NCBI GenBank assembly: GCA_022785155.1
Contig: JALFRH010000028.1
Span: 1 to 5,837, forward strand
Direction: 5' to 3'
From: Spirochaetales bacterium
GTDB taxonomy: Bacteria > Spirochaetota > Spirochaetia > Sphaerochaetales > Sphaerochaetaceae
Length of the DNA: 5,837 bases
Shown here: positions 5,813 through 5,837 of the stretch, piece after piece
How positions within the stretch are numbered: the first letter of the stretch is position 1
How the letters are laid out: every line of letters starts with the position of its first letter
The notes under the pieces: model-generated
The model's input: the letters and a program-made list of their open reading frames with translations, nothing else
What the model was told of the DNA's origin: nothing
Databases searched by the model: none
Translations under genes and position numbers: made by a program

Positions 5813-5837
5813 ATGGCCAAGTATCTTGAAATATCTG
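5813..5837 (+). CDS. Start of an unidentified gene (eight codons, cut by window edge)
   Basis: An ATG at 5813 follows a purine-rich Shine-Dalgarno (AAAGGGGGG, 5800-5808) and opens a frame reading MAKYLEIS before the window ends. The strong ribosome site after a terminator supports a real gene start. Eight residues cannot identify it. The pattern is compatible with the N-terminus of a GntR-type regulator (compare PKYxxI starts, as in AraR) and equally with a sugar ABC-transporter ATPase (which often start with YLEM- or YLEI-like residues). I found no convincing promoter in 5751-5812. Confidence 0.65.

Overview
The window looks like a chromosomal carbohydrate-use locus from a low-to-moderate GC bacterium, probably anaerobic. 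It holds a minus-strand L-arabinose operon (araB-araD-araA, the last cut by the left edge), an AT-rich divergent intergenic region, a plus-strand gene for a large membrane-bound alpha/beta hydrolase, a strong terminator, and the first codons of another plus-strand gene. Good Shine-Dalgarno sequences precede four of the five starts, which argues against Bacteroidota. Operator-like sites resembling the Bacillus AraR box point loosely to Bacillota or an organism with a similar regulator, possibly a spirochaete. The taxon cannot be fixed from this sequence alone.

Region 1 (1-3134, minus strand). The operon runs right to left: an FGGY-type ribulokinase (520 aa), L-ribulose-5-phosphate 4-epimerase (231 aa), then L-arabinose isomerase (first 292 residues). 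Each junction is a one-base stop/start overlap (TGATG, TAATG), so translation is probably coupled. Together the three enzymes turn L-arabinose into L-ribulose, L-ribulose 5-phosphate and D-xylulose 5-phosphate, which enters the pentose phosphate or phosphoketolase routes.

Region 2 (3135-3539). This 405-base spacer is very AT-rich and carries both divergent promoters. A perfect 6+2+6 palindrome, TTTGTATTTACAAA, lies between the predicted -35 and -10 boxes of araB. Related sites lie 41 bases upstream of it and at the hydrolase promoter. The araB start has no visible Shine-Dalgarno, and its predicted -10 box is so close to the ATG that the transcript may be leaderless. An 11-bp perfect inverted repeat lies in the middle to right part of the spacer.

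Region 3 (3540-5705, plus strand). The 721-residue protein has one N-terminal membrane anchor, an extracytoplasmic alpha/beta-hydrolase domain with an AHSTG nucleophile elbow, and about eight C-terminal membrane helices. Its substrate is unknown. It is the least understood gene here.

Region 4 (5706-5837). A 12-bp perfect hairpin terminator ends the hydrolase unit. A new gene with a strong Shine-Dalgarno starts at 5813 and runs off the right edge after eight codons.
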